From Roseburia lenta (GTDB lineage Bacteria > Bacillota > Clostridia > Lachnospirales > Lachnospiraceae): 64,000 nt of DNA. The stretch lies in contig NZ_JACOPG010000003.1 of the NCBI RefSeq assembly GCF_014287435.1, positions 492,880 through 556,879 of the forward strand, in the 5' to 3' direction. Positions 8,778 to 18,654 of this stretch are shown here, piece after piece. Under the pieces are notes generated by a model. The model did not search any database. It worked only from the letters and a program-made list of their open reading frames with translations, and was not told the DNA's origin. A program made the translations under genes and the position numbers. Each line of letters begins with the position of its first letter. Positions within the stretch are counted from its first letter, which is position 1.

Positions 8778-10418
8778 ATGACAAGTAAAAGAACCGTATT
8801 TACCGTAGATGGAAAACCTTTTATCGCAATCGCCGGAGAGTCACACAACTCCAGTTCATCCGATGCCGCCTATATGCAGGGCGTATGGGATAAGGCAGAA
8901 GAGGAAGGCTTAAATACCTTACTGCTCCCTGTGACATGGGAACTGACAGAACCGGTGGAAGGACAATTTGATTTCACATTAGTTGATACACTTATCAACC
9001 AGGCGAGAGAAAGAAAAATGCATCTGATCTTCCTCTGGTTTGGTACATGGAAGAATGCCCAGTGTATGTATGCGCCGGAATGGGTGAAAAAGGATATGGT
9101 GCGATTCCCGAGAGCCCAGATGGAAAAGGGCAAGAATAAGACCAGACTGATGGCATTTTACGGCATGGAATACACGACGCTTTCCGCTTTTGGTGAGGAG
9201 ACAGTGAAGGCTGATGCGAATGCTTTTGCTCATCTTATGGCACATATCAAGGAAGTCGATGAAAACGTGGGTACTGTAATCGGCATGCAGGTAGAAAACG
9301 AGACCGGTATGCAGGGATCTGACCGGGAACATTCCGATTTTGCTGATGAAAAATTTGCAGAGGAAGTTCCGGCAGAATTTGTTTCTTATATGAAGGCTCA
9401 TACAGACAGCATGGAGGCCGATGTCAGGGAAGCCGTGGAAAATGGCGCTCATGCCGGAAACTGGGAGCAGGTCTTTGGAGCATGTGCTGGAGAGATCTTT
9501 ACTGCATACTATGTGGCATCTTATGTGGAGAAAGTGGCTGCCGCAGGCAAGGCAGTATATGACCTGCCGTTTTCTGCAAACTGCTGGCTGGATAAGGGCG
9601 AAGAAGCTGGAAAATATCCGACCGGTGGACCGGTAGCTAAGGTCATGGAGGTATGGCGCTACGCAGCACCGTCGATCGATGTGATCTCTCCGGATATCTA
9701 TGTGCCATACTTTACCGAGATCTGTGATACCTACACCAAGATGGACAATCCGCTCTTTATCCCGGAGACAGCGACACATTCACATTGCGCACCGCGTCTG
9801 ATCTATACGATCGGCCATTATCACGCAACCTGTTTTGCGCCGTTTGGCTTTGAGGATATGGGGCAGCCTTTCGATGATATTTCTGCCTATCTGTTTGGGG
9901 TGGACGTATCCGATCCGCTCTTACAGACACCACAGAATGTCGAGGACTATCGCTGGTGTGCATCAACCTTAAATGACATGATGCCGCTTCTGACAGGGGC
10001 TTATGGCACAAACGATTTGCAGGCAGTGATCTCCGAAAAAATGGATATGACGCCGAGCGATCCGTCTAAGGGCTTTGCCGGAATGATGGCAAATAGTGAT
10101 CCGGAAAATGACACCATGATGTTTGGCGGCTTTGGCTTCAAGGTCATGATGAACATACCGCTTGTGACAAGAAAAGACGGTGTGTGCCTGATATTGAAGG
10201 CAGAGGAAGATACCTATTATATCCTGGCGAATGGCTGCATGATCACGCCATTTTCTGCAAACCCGGAAAAACCAAACTATGACATCATCGCACTGGAAGA
10301 AGGCAAATTTGTAGATGGACAGTGGAAAGCCGGTCGTCGTTTGAATGGCGATGAGGCATCCCGTTTCTGCTACAATGACTATACTCTGGTGAAATTGAAG
10401 GTATTTGCTTATAAATAA
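8778..10418 (+). CDS. GH35-like beta-galactosidase with DUF5597-type C-terminus
   Basis: A 546-residue clan GH-A glycosidase without signal peptide, so cytoplasmic. The N-terminal barrel has the GH35/GH42-like acid/base segment QVENETG (N174-E175) and a candidate nucleophile E330 in FIPETAT. The C-terminal 130 residues resemble the DUF5597 domain often attached to such enzymes. It probably removes terminal beta-galactose or a related sugar from imported oligosaccharides. A weak ribosome site (AGAAAGGATAG) precedes ATG 8778. It is divergent from one AraC gene and convergent with another; its terminator lies in the 3' end of the latter. Confidence 0.82.
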   Translation: MTSKRTVFTVDGKPFIAIAGESHNSSSSDAAYMQGVWDKAEEEGLNTLLLPVTWELTEPVEGQFDFTLVDTLINQARERKMHLIFLWFGTWKNAQCMYAPEWVKKDMVRFPRAQMEKGKNKTRLMAFYGMEYTTLSAFGEETVKADANAFAHLMAHIKEVDENVGTVIGMQVENETGMQGSDREHSDFADEKFAEEVPAEFVSYMKAHTDSMEADVREAVENGAHAGNWEQVFGACAGEIFTAYYVASYVEKVAAAGKAVYDLPFSANCWLDKGEEAGKYPTGGPVAKVMEVWRYAAPSIDVISPDIYVPYFTEICDTYTKMDNPLFIPETATHSHCAPRLIYTIGHYHATCFAPFGFEDMGQPFDDISAYLFGVDVSDPLLQTPQNVEDYRWCASTLNDMMPLLTGAYGTNDLQAVISEKMDMTPSDPSKGFAGMMANSDPENDTMMFGGFGFKVMMNIPLVTRKDGVCLILKAEEDTYYILANGCMITPFSANPEKPNYDIIALEEGKFVDGQWKAGRRLNGDEASRFCYNDYTLVKLKVFAYK

Positions 10419-10436
10419 AATATGAAAAACAGAGGA

Positions 10437-10495
10437 TTTCAGTTGATCCGTTGCATTTTTTTTCGATACTGCAATGGGGTCAACTGAAATTTTTT
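10437..10495 (+). terminator. Terminator after the GH35-like gene, inside the 3' end of araC
   Basis: TTTCAGTTGA (10437-10446) pairs with TCAACTGAAA (10480-10489) and is followed by TTTTTT. The right arm is coding sequence of the convergent AraC gene. Confidence 0.65.
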
Positions 10496-11623
10496 CTTAA
10501 AGGCATTTTGAAAATAACTTTGACTGGAGTAGCAGAGATAATTGCTGATCTCCGTCAAAGACATGTTGGTATACATTAAAAGGCTCTTGGCTTCTTCCAA
10601 TTTACAACGTGAAATGTAGGCACCCGGAGAAATACCCAGTTCTTTACGGAAACAATTTGTAACATAGGAAGTGCTGTGTTCGATATTATCTGCAACATCT
10701 GTTACGGTGATCGGTTCGTTTGTATGGCTGCGAATAAAATTCATGCTATTGAATACATCACTGGATACCCCAAGTGGGATGTGGCTCTTGCCGGAAAGTT
10801 GGCAGAATTTAACCAGCATATTGTAGCGTAGAGTCTCAATCTCGTGGATAGATTGGAGTTTTTCACATTCCTGCACATATTGTCCCATCAATTCAAATGC
10901 AACTTCTGTTGAAACACCGCCGGGAATGGCTCCGATCATAACGATATTGGTGATGGTGCTAATGAACATATTTTTTGCCTGGCGCAGCGCCGATGTTGCC
11001 ATAGGCTTTGCCAGAATACTCAATGGAATCTGATTTAAATAACTTTCTAATTCCTCCTCATTTCCCATTTTAATAATTTCATAAAGTCGCAGTTCGTTGG
11101 AATAGGTATTGAAATATTCTTTGGCTTCGTCTCCGATATTGGATCTGGTATTGGTCGCCATGTCATCTGCTGACGGGGTATAATCCGGAAAAAAGTGTGA
11201 TAATTCACAGGTTTCATTATTGATTGCCTGATGAAGAAAAATTAAGTGCTTGGCTAATTGTAATTGGTTCATACGCGGGATAGAGCATAAAAAATCCTGG
11301 ATCTTATCTCTTTCAGAGAATGGGATTTTATTTTCACGAAGGTAGGCATTTAGGATCTCAGGTGTGATCTCAGTCTCGAACACGGGACCAATCACGATGT
11401 GTATGGAAGTGTCTTGGACGCGGACAATGCCATACTCGATCGAAGGATCATAGTGACTAAAACAGGGGAAGTTTGGAAGATCATCCGGGACATAATAGTC
11501 ATTATATTGAGGAATATTGGTTACTGTCCGTACGGAAGAATAAAGTATGTTCACATTGTCTAAAAGATTGACAGGAATACTTGTGGCAGAAAAATAACTT
11601 TTACAAAAATTAAGATAATCCAT
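10439..11623 (-). CDS. AraC family transcriptional regulator
   Basis: A 394-residue regulator with a C-terminal AraC domain (ITVTDVADNIEHSTSYVTNCFR and LTEISNYLCYSSQSYFQNAFKKKF) and a roughly 280-residue N-terminal part of the kind common in Lachnospiraceae AraC proteins (residues 50-100 look like a small PocR/PAS-type sensor). GGAGG lies 9 bases before the ATG. It is divergent from the solute-binding-protein gene at 11806 with 180 bases between them, so it is the obvious candidate to control the whole glycan operon up to GH43. The inducer is unknown. Confidence 0.88.
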   Translation of the reverse strand: MDYLNFCKSYFSATSIPVNLLDNVNILYSSVRTVTNIPQYNDYYVPDDLPNFPCFSHYDPSIEYGIVRVQDTSIHIVIGPVFETEITPEILNAYLRENKIPFSERDKIQDFLCSIPRMNQLQLAKHLIFLHQAINNETCELSHFFPDYTPSADDMATNTRSNIGDEAKEYFNTYSNELRLYEIIKMGNEEELESYLNQIPLSILAKPMATSALRQAKNMFISTITNIVMIGAIPGGVSTEVAFELMGQYVQECEKLQSIHEIETLRYNMLVKFCQLSGKSHIPLGVSSDVFNSMNFIRSHTNEPITVTDVADNIEHSTSYVTNCFRKELGISPGAYISRCKLEEAKSLLMYTNMSLTEISNYLCYSSQSYFQNAFKKKFQLTPLQYRKKMQRIN

Positions 11624-11805
11624 AAAATATATCCTCCGATCATGATTTTAAAGTCAGTTTAAATGAAAAAAAAGAAAAATCAATAATGAAAATCATAATA
11701 ACAAAATGAAAAGCGCAATATTGAATAAAAATCCTATGATATTCTTGTATCATCAAAAAGATGACAAGCGCGCGAAAATGGAATCTACAATTTTAGGAGG
11801 TTTTT

Positions 11806-13710
11806 ATGAAGAAAATAACTTGGAAGAGAATGCTATCGGTAGCACTTGCTGCAACCATGGTAGCAGGGGTTTTTACCGGATGTGGTAAATCGAGTAGCAA
11901 ATCGAATGATCCGGATCATTTCTCAATGTGGATCTTTCAGACAGATGGCGCGGGCAAGTATTATACGGATTACAACGATTCCGCAGCAGTACAGTACATA
12001 GAGGCGCAGACATGGGATACGGAAAATGGTGGTATTGGCGATGGTGAGAGCCTGGATTTTGATTTTCAGGTGCCGGTTGCCGGATCAGAATCAGATAACT
12101 TTAATACACTGCTCTCCACAGGTGATTATCCTGATCTTTTGGATCTTACGGTTTCATCTGAAAATGCAGAAGCCTTGGCAGATGACGGAATCCTTATGGA
12201 TATCACAGAATATGTAGAAAAATATATGCCAAATTATGTTGCATATCTGGAGCAGAACCCGGAACTCAAGATGCTTTGCACATCAACAGATGATGAAGGC
12301 AAGACACATTATTATCAGATCTGTATGTTGGGCGATTCCGTTAGAGATCCTTGGCAGGGCTATATGTATCGTCGTGACTGGATCGTAAAGTATGCTACAC
12401 CGACCGATTATGTATGGGATTGGGATAGCGATACAGTAAAGAAAAATGGTCATCCGGAAGTAACACCTCTTTCTGAGGCAAAGAAACAGAACAATCTGAC
12501 CGGATGGAAGAAAAATGAAGTGACTTCCTTTAGCGCAAGCGATGGAGATGATCCGGACAATACCTATGAAGATAATGTTATCTTCCCAAGTGGTACATCA
12601 GATCCTCTGACCATCAGCGACTGGGAGTGGATGTTTGAAGCATTTGACAAGGCAATCGCAGAAAGAGGCTGGGATGATGCTTATGACATTTCTATTTCTT
12701 ATATGGGAAATAGTACCTTAGGCGATCTGGTTTCTTCTTTTGGTGGTGGTAACGGCTACTATTACATCAATGATGGAACGGTAGAGTATGACGGAACTTC
12801 TGAAAACTTTAAGACATACACAGAATGTATGCAGAATTGGTACGATCAGGGATGGTTGGATAAGCAGTTCTATACCAGAACAGATATCTTCTATATGATC
12901 AATACCACAGGCGTTAGTCAGGGTAAGGTAGGTCTTTGGTCTGCTTACACAGGAACCGCTTTAGGTTCTGTGATCCGTGATACCTGCATGGATGAGTCAG
13001 ATAAGGAAGATGCCTATGCAATGGCTGCACCACTTCCAATCAATGATACTTACGGTAGCGATGCACAGAAATTTAAAGATCCTGACTGCATGTATCATGA
13101 CAGCAGAAAGGCAGCAGCACTTGGTGTTACCAACAAATGTGAGGATAAGGATTTAGCAACACTGTTTACCTTCTTTGATTGGACTTACACAATGGAAGGC
13201 GCTTTGCTTACAAACCTGGGACTGACAGAAGAGCAGATCAGCGAAACCAAGTTGGATCCAAACTTATATGAAGAATATGGATACAAGGGCAGTTATGAAT
13301 TGACAACAGGGGATGATGGAAAGCCGCTTTATACCCAACTGATCCCACTTGACGATGCTGTAGGTGGTGCTGTGACTGCAACCAGAATGTGTGTAGGATT
13401 GCAGCTGAATGGTAATACAGATGACTATACCATAGAGCAAGACGAATCCGCAGTGTTAAAGCATGCATATGAATTATGGACCAAGTATGAAGATACCGGA
13501 AGTGCATCTGATTATGCATCCTTATTAAATTCGGATGATTCACAGACATGGAGTACAATGCAGACTACAGTTAGAGATTATATGAGCCAGAATCTGCCGC
13601 AGGTAATCCGTGGAGAAAAGACATGGGATGAATATGTAGCAGGTATGGAAGCAAATGATCCATCCAGCGTTTGCGAACTCTTGCAGAAACAGATTGACAA
13701 AGCAAAATAA
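11806..13710 (+). CDS. Extracellular sugar-binding lipoprotein of an ABC importer (LplA type)
   Basis: A 634-residue lipoprotein: basic start, hydrophobic core, and a VFTGC lipobox with Cys26. Size and sequence fit the large extracellular binding proteins (LplA/YtcQ) that work with two permeases and a shared ATPase to import complex oligosaccharides. A strong AGGAGG lies 7 bases before ATG 11806. The permeases are 5 kb downstream (18655 and 19616), separated by two enzyme genes. A terminator-like hairpin directly after the stop would let this gene be expressed above the rest of the operon. No ATPase gene is present, as usual for this class. Confidence 0.92.
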   Translation: MKKITWKRMLSVALAATMVAGVFTGCGKSSSKSNDPDHFSMWIFQTDGAGKYYTDYNDSAAVQYIEAQTWDTENGGIGDGESLDFDFQVPVAGSESDNFNTLLSTGDYPDLLDLTVSSENAEALADDGILMDITEYVEKYMPNYVAYLEQNPELKMLCTSTDDEGKTHYYQICMLGDSVRDPWQGYMYRRDWIVKYATPTDYVWDWDSDTVKKNGHPEVTPLSEAKKQNNLTGWKKNEVTSFSASDGDDPDNTYEDNVIFPSGTSDPLTISDWEWMFEAFDKAIAERGWDDAYDISISYMGNSTLGDLVSSFGGGNGYYYINDGTVEYDGTSENFKTYTECMQNWYDQGWLDKQFYTRTDIFYMINTTGVSQGKVGLWSAYTGTALGSVIRDTCMDESDKEDAYAMAAPLPINDTYGSDAQKFKDPDCMYHDSRKAAALGVTNKCEDKDLATLFTFFDWTYTMEGALLTNLGLTEEQISETKLDPNLYEEYGYKGSYELTTGDDGKPLYTQLIPLDDAVGGAVTATRMCVGLQLNGNTDDYTIEQDESAVLKHAYELWTKYEDTGSASDYASLLNSDDSQTWSTMQTTVRDYMSQNLPQVIRGEKTWDEYVAGMEANDPSSVCELLQKQIDKAK

Positions 13711-13735
13711 AAAGATATTGCCTTATAGGATATTT

Positions 13736-13766
13736 AAGACCGTCATACCGGTATGGCGGTCTTTTT
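13736..13766 (+). terminator. Intra-operon terminator/attenuator after the binding-protein gene
   Basis: AAGACCGTCATACC (13736-13749) is directly followed by its near-perfect complement GGTATGGCGGTCTT (to 13763) and TTTTT. Partial read-through would give excess binding protein over the enzymes downstream. Confidence 0.75.
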
Positions 13767-13797
13767 ATACCAAAATTTCAGGAAAAAGGAGAAAAAC

Positions 13798-16245
13798 ATG
13801 AAGCAGCATATCAAACTTTCTAAGACACAAGTCAACAAGGGAGTCTTGGATTTTTCACATTTACTGGATGCGCCTGCGGGCAAACATGGATTTTTGCAGA
13901 TAAAAGATGACCATTTCTATTTTGAAGATGGTACACGAGCACGTTTTTTGGGGTTTAACATTGCAGCGAGATCCAACACACCGAGTCACGAACTGGCAGA
14001 AAAATTGGCAGACCACTTTGCAAGCATGGGAGTAAATATCATCCGCATGCATGCAGCAGATGCACCGATCGGTCAGGAGGAGTGCACCTGGAGCAGTTGT
14101 AAAGAGGCACCTCTCCTAAAATATAGTGAGGGGTCCAGCATAGAGTTTAACCCGGAAGGTCTGGATCGTTTTGATTATCTGGCAGCTAAATTAAAGGAAA
14201 AAGGCATTTATCTGCATTTTGATCTTCTGATTGCCCGCCAATTTCTAGCTGGAGACGGACTGGAATATCCGGGAGATATGGTTCCTTGTATCAAGTGTTT
14301 TCCTATGTTTAACCAGCGTCTGATCGATCTGCAAAGAGACTATGCAAAGAAGTTTCTTTGCCACGTCAATCCTTATACAGGGCTTGCCTATAAGGATGAT
14401 CCGGCGGTAGCTGTCGTGCAGATGAATAATGAGGATTCGGCGATCAAAGGTATTGATGAAGTAGACCAGAATCCACAGTTATTGCCTTATATGGAAGAGG
14501 TACAAAGGCGCTTTAATTATTTCCTATTGATGAAGTATGACAACCGGGAAAAACTGGCAAGAGCATGGACCAGTGATGGAGTATGTGCCCTGCGCGAGGA
14601 TGAGGATCCGGCAAAGAATACGGTTAAGATGGTGCGGGGATCTTTTTACCAGCCAACCAACAATGCATGGGATGACTGGGCAGGCGATGTCAGCCCGGCG
14701 CGTTATGCAGATTATATGGAATTTGGACTTTGGTCCAATCGACGTTTTTACCGGGAATATAAAAATTATCTGCTCTCTCTGGGAGTCAAAGTACCGATTG
14801 CTGCCAGCAATCTGATCGCGGGTGCCGCGGATGTCTATGGACATATTGACGGTGATTTCATGGAGAATAATACGTATTTTAATCACCCGATCCTGCCGGT
14901 CTATGGAAGGACATTTATGACGGGGCGGCCCTCGGAAAGTGTATCAGTGAATCCGCTCACGGTACAAAAATATATTGGACAGATGGCAACAACGCTTTTA
15001 TCACTGGGATCTGTGTCCTGTGTCGAAGGGAAACCATTTATGATTACGGAATGGAATGATTATGGATTACATCCGTTCCGGTCGACTTCTTTTGTGCAGA
15101 TGATCGCCTACGCTTGTTTGAATGATTGGGATGGTCTGATCCTCTATAATCATCATACATCGGACAAGGACAACCAACCGGATGATGAGATCCATGATGT
15201 CTTTGATTGCTATAATGACCCGGCAGTTATGTGCCAGTGGGGGTTCATGGCAAATGTGTTTTTGAAGGGATTGGTAGCCAAAAGCAATGTCAAAGTAGAG
15301 CAGGTCTTTTCCATGGAGGATTTGGAGACATTGCCAAATTGGTACGCCATGGTCAATCTGATCGCACCATATATTACCGGTCTGCGTGCGGCATTTGTGG
15401 AAAATGGGCATAAATATCGGGGAGATGCGGATCTTGCGATCAATGCGGGCTACTTTAATACTGCAGATTTATCTGAAGCAAAGCATGCTGTGCAGTTTGC
15501 ATGGTCAAAGGATAGGGATGCTTTTCGAAGATTCCCGGATGACCAGCGACTTCCTAAGGCTAGTAAAGGCTGCATGGAAGAGGATGCCAAGATTTATCTG
15601 GACGAAAAAAATCTTGTCATTAGAGATATCCGTCAGATGGCAGGTATGGGAGATTATACAGAGTTTGCAGAGAAACTGGATCAGGCAATGAAGTGTTGGA
15701 AACTAATCCCGGAGGATACAGGTCTGGTGGATGGAAAATTGATTTCGGCAACAGGAGAGATCTGTTTCGATCCGGCATATGCAAGATTTGAGGTACATAC
15801 ACCGTATGCCGCATACTTTAGTGGTGCGCCAGAAGAAAATATTGTGCTGGATGATCGTATTCTGGTCAAGGCATGCAATGACCGAATCTCACTCTCCGTC
15901 ATGCCGCTATATCAAGAGGAAAGGGACAAAATGAAGCTGGCAGATGCCAATGAATTTGTGATTTCTGCGTTTGGACGATGTGGCAATGATGATAACGTGA
16001 TCTCAGACGGACCGGAGTATGCACCGGGTATCACGATGACTTGTATCACAATGAACGGAAAGTTATATGCGGAGACCTTAGAGGGAAGCATGATCATAAA
16101 GGCACAGAATAAGGCAGTCCTGGAGTTTTTAGATACTGAGGGCAATGTGATCTCTTCTGTGGAGAAAGCAGCGAAAAATGGTCAGGTTGTCTTTGACTTG
16201 CCGGGAAATGTAGCCAGTGTATTTTATCATCTGTGGATGGATTAG
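13798..16245 (+). CDS. Clan GH-A glycoside hydrolase, family not assigned
   Basis: An 815-residue cytoplasmic enzyme. The N-terminal 480 residues read as a GH5-like (beta/alpha)8 barrel: FLGFN and GVNIIRMHAAD on early strands, acid/base N211-E212 in VQMNNEDS, and nucleophile E418 in MITEWND. The remaining 330 residues look like beta-rich accessory domains. I cannot place it in one CAZy family. AAAGGAG precedes ATG 13798 by 7 bases. The position between the binding protein and the GH94-like phosphorylase suggests it acts on the imported oligosaccharide, but the linkage cut is unknown. Confidence 0.8.
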   Translation: MKQHIKLSKTQVNKGVLDFSHLLDAPAGKHGFLQIKDDHFYFEDGTRARFLGFNIAARSNTPSHELAEKLADHFASMGVNIIRMHAADAPIGQEECTWSSCKEAPLLKYSEGSSIEFNPEGLDRFDYLAAKLKEKGIYLHFDLLIARQFLAGDGLEYPGDMVPCIKCFPMFNQRLIDLQRDYAKKFLCHVNPYTGLAYKDDPAVAVVQMNNEDSAIKGIDEVDQNPQLLPYMEEVQRRFNYFLLMKYDNREKLARAWTSDGVCALREDEDPAKNTVKMVRGSFYQPTNNAWDDWAGDVSPARYADYMEFGLWSNRRFYREYKNYLLSLGVKVPIAASNLIAGAADVYGHIDGDFMENNTYFNHPILPVYGRTFMTGRPSESVSVNPLTVQKYIGQMATTLLSLGSVSCVEGKPFMITEWNDYGLHPFRSTSFVQMIAYACLNDWDGLILYNHHTSDKDNQPDDEIHDVFDCYNDPAVMCQWGFMANVFLKGLVAKSNVKVEQVFSMEDLETLPNWYAMVNLIAPYITGLRAAFVENGHKYRGDADLAINAGYFNTADLSEAKHAVQFAWSKDRDAFRRFPDDQRLPKASKGCMEEDAKIYLDEKNLVIRDIRQMAGMGDYTEFAEKLDQAMKCWKLIPEDTGLVDGKLISATGEICFDPAYARFEVHTPYAAYFSGAPEENIVLDDRILVKACNDRISLSVMPLYQEERDKMKLADANEFVISAFGRCGNDDNVISDGPEYAPGITMTCITMNGKLYAETLEGSMIIKAQNKAVLEFLDTEGNVISSVEKAAKNGQVVFDLPGNVASVFYHLWMD

Positions 16246-16258
16246 AAAGAGGTAATAT

Positions 16259-18571
16259 ATGGAAGATAAATTATATGAATTTTCGGAAGATGAAAAAGCC
16301 TGCGTGATCTATCAGCCCAAACTGCCACGCTATTGGTTTAATTATCTTTGGAGTGAGAAAGGCTACTGTGCGCAGATTTCCCAGAATGGGCATGGACGAA
16401 GTTATTACCTGAATGAGAAAGCGGATATGTGTATGCTGAATAATAATGATGCACGCTATGTTTATATCCGTGATGATGAGTCTATGCAGAGTTGGAATAT
16501 AGGTGCGGCACCGCTCAATGAAGAAGTGGAAAATTTCAAATGCACGCATCATCTGGGATATACAGAGTTGTCTTCTCAGGTGGATCAGATCACATCTTTC
16601 TGGTGCCTGTATGTGCCGAAGGATGCTTATCACGAGGTTTGGCGGATACGCATAAAAAATGAGAGCCAGCGGACAAGAAAATTGAGTGTTTTTGAGGCGA
16701 CCAGTTTTGAACTGGAAGGCTTTTCCTATCCCAGATATTATGAAAATTATCGATGCATGGAAACACATTTTGATAGGGATCTGAATGGGATTTACTGTTC
16801 TTCCGATCATCCTTTTGCTCCGCATAAGCGGTATAACGCATTCCTTGCCTCGTCGGAACCGGTCTTTGCTTTTGACGGAGATCTTTCAAAGTTTTGCGGC
16901 GGCGTAGGAACGATCACTAAGTTAGATGCGTCGGCATATGCACTCTTTCAACGTCCGGACATTGTTGTGAAGGGACTGGATTGCAGTAATTCCGAGGCGG
17001 CCTTATTTGTCCTAGGGGCAGTCCTGCAACATAAGATCGTCCTTGCGCCGGGTGAAAGTAAAGAAATTTATATGGTCATGGGAGTGAGCGAATCCGTAGA
17101 AGAAGCCATTTCTGTGGGCAGACAGTATAAAGAGAAAAAGGCTGTGGAGGACAGTCTGCAAAAGGCGATCGCCTATAATGTGGATAAGTACAGTTCCCTT
17201 ATACTGGAAACCCCGGATGCAAAAGTGAACCATATCATGAAAGAGTGGATCAAAAAGCAGGTGGATTGCTGCATTGTCGGTAAGAAAGGAGTTCGAGACA
17301 ATTTGCAGATTGCGGTAGGACTTTTGAATTACCGGCAGGAAAAGGCAAAAGAAGAGATCTTAGAATGTTTACGCCATCAGTTTCAGAATGGTCATGCTGT
17401 CTTGACATGGTATCCATATGATGATACCCGCTATTCGGATCAGCCGTTCTGGATCATATGGGCAGTGTGCGAACTGCTCAAGGAAACGGGGGATCTTTCT
17501 CTCCTGGAACAAAAGATCTCTTGGCAGGATGGCGGTCAGGCAACGGTCATGGAGCATCTGCGCGCAGCGGTATCCTGTCTGATCCGTGATAAAGGAAAGC
17601 ACGGTCTGGTCAAGATCTATTTTGCAGATTGGAACGATGCCTTAAATATCACGACCGATCCGGAGGCAGAAAGCGTGATGCTGTCGGAACAGTTCTGTAT
17701 GGCACTGCTGGAGATGGAAGCCTTGATGCATTATATCGGCAATGAGGAATATGCCGTCTTTTTGCGACAGGAATATGAAAAATTGGCACAGGCGATCAAC
17801 ACCTATGCGTGGGATGGCAAATGGTATATGCGTGCCCTCAGTCAGGTGGAAAATATTGGTTCAAAGGATAGCGATGGGAGCAAGATTTATCTCAACGCGC
17901 AGACATGGGCGGTGCTGGCAGAGATTGTACCGCCGGAGCGTATGGCAGATGTGGTTGCTTCCGTGGATGGCATGGAAGGAGATTTCGGCTTTCCACTGAA
18001 TATGCCAGCCTATGAAAAATATTCACCAAATGTAGGGCGTATGTCCGGTATGCTTCCGGGCTTGTTTGAAAATGGCGGTGTATATTGCCATGCGACCAGT
18101 TTTAAGATCTTTATGGATTGTAAATTGGGACGCGCCAATAAGGCAATCCGTACTTTGAAAAAGATCATGCCGGATAGTGAGCAAAACCCATCCAGCAATT
18201 CCGGGGCAGAACCATATGTGTTTACAAATTGCTACGCTACGCACCCGGGATATTATGGAAAATCCTACTGGTCATGGACGACAGGTACATCGGCATGGGC
18301 TTTGCGCAGTATTTATGAAGGAATCATGGGTTTACAGAGAACTTACGAAGGTTTAAGGATCGCACCGTGTTTTCCGTCAGATTGGAATGAGGCGACGGTA
18401 GTGCGGCATTTCCGCGATGCAGATTATCGGATCTGCATCCATAATCCTATGCATCTGGAGCAGGGAGTAGCACATATTCTTATGGATGGCCAGGAGATTA
18501 CAGGCAATATCCTTCCGGATATGCAGGACAACAAGGTGCATGATGTACAGGTTACCCTGTGCGGAAAATGA
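16259..18571 (+). CDS. GH94-like glycoside phosphorylase
   Basis: A 770-residue cytoplasmic protein with the layout of GH94 (cellobiose/chitobiose phosphorylase): an N-terminal beta-sandwich, then an (alpha/alpha)6 barrel. GH94-like segments include GVRDNLQ (344-350), the DWND motif (457-460, catalytic Asp), NGGVYCHA, and the C-terminal WTTGTSAWALR...GLRIAPCFPSDW. Such enzymes split a beta-glycoside with phosphate to give a sugar-1-phosphate and save ATP. The acceptor and donor sugars cannot be told; it is shorter and more divergent than cellobiose phosphorylase. It starts 13 bases after the preceding hydrolase, with GAGG before the ATG. Confidence 0.83.
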   Translation: MEDKLYEFSEDEKACVIYQPKLPRYWFNYLWSEKGYCAQISQNGHGRSYYLNEKADMCMLNNNDARYVYIRDDESMQSWNIGAAPLNEEVENFKCTHHLGYTELSSQVDQITSFWCLYVPKDAYHEVWRIRIKNESQRTRKLSVFEATSFELEGFSYPRYYENYRCMETHFDRDLNGIYCSSDHPFAPHKRYNAFLASSEPVFAFDGDLSKFCGGVGTITKLDASAYALFQRPDIVVKGLDCSNSEAALFVLGAVLQHKIVLAPGESKEIYMVMGVSESVEEAISVGRQYKEKKAVEDSLQKAIAYNVDKYSSLILETPDAKVNHIMKEWIKKQVDCCIVGKKGVRDNLQIAVGLLNYRQEKAKEEILECLRHQFQNGHAVLTWYPYDDTRYSDQPFWIIWAVCELLKETGDLSLLEQKISWQDGGQATVMEHLRAAVSCLIRDKGKHGLVKIYFADWNDALNITTDPEAESVMLSEQFCMALLEMEALMHYIGNEEYAVFLRQEYEKLAQAINTYAWDGKWYMRALSQVENIGSKDSDGSKIYLNAQTWAVLAEIVPPERMADVVASVDGMEGDFGFPLNMPAYEKYSPNVGRMSGMLPGLFENGGVYCHATSFKIFMDCKLGRANKAIRTLKKIMPDSEQNPSSNSGAEPYVFTNCYATHPGYYGKSYWSWTTGTSAWALRSIYEGIMGLQRTYEGLRIAPCFPSDWNEATVVRHFRDADYRICIHNPMHLEQGVAHILMDGQEITGNILPDMQDNKVHDVQVTLCGK

Positions 18572-18654
18572 TATTTACAATCAAAAAATGAAAAACATAA
18601 TACATAGAATGATGCCTATGATAAAGTATAAGCAGAAACAAGGAGGAAGGTTCT

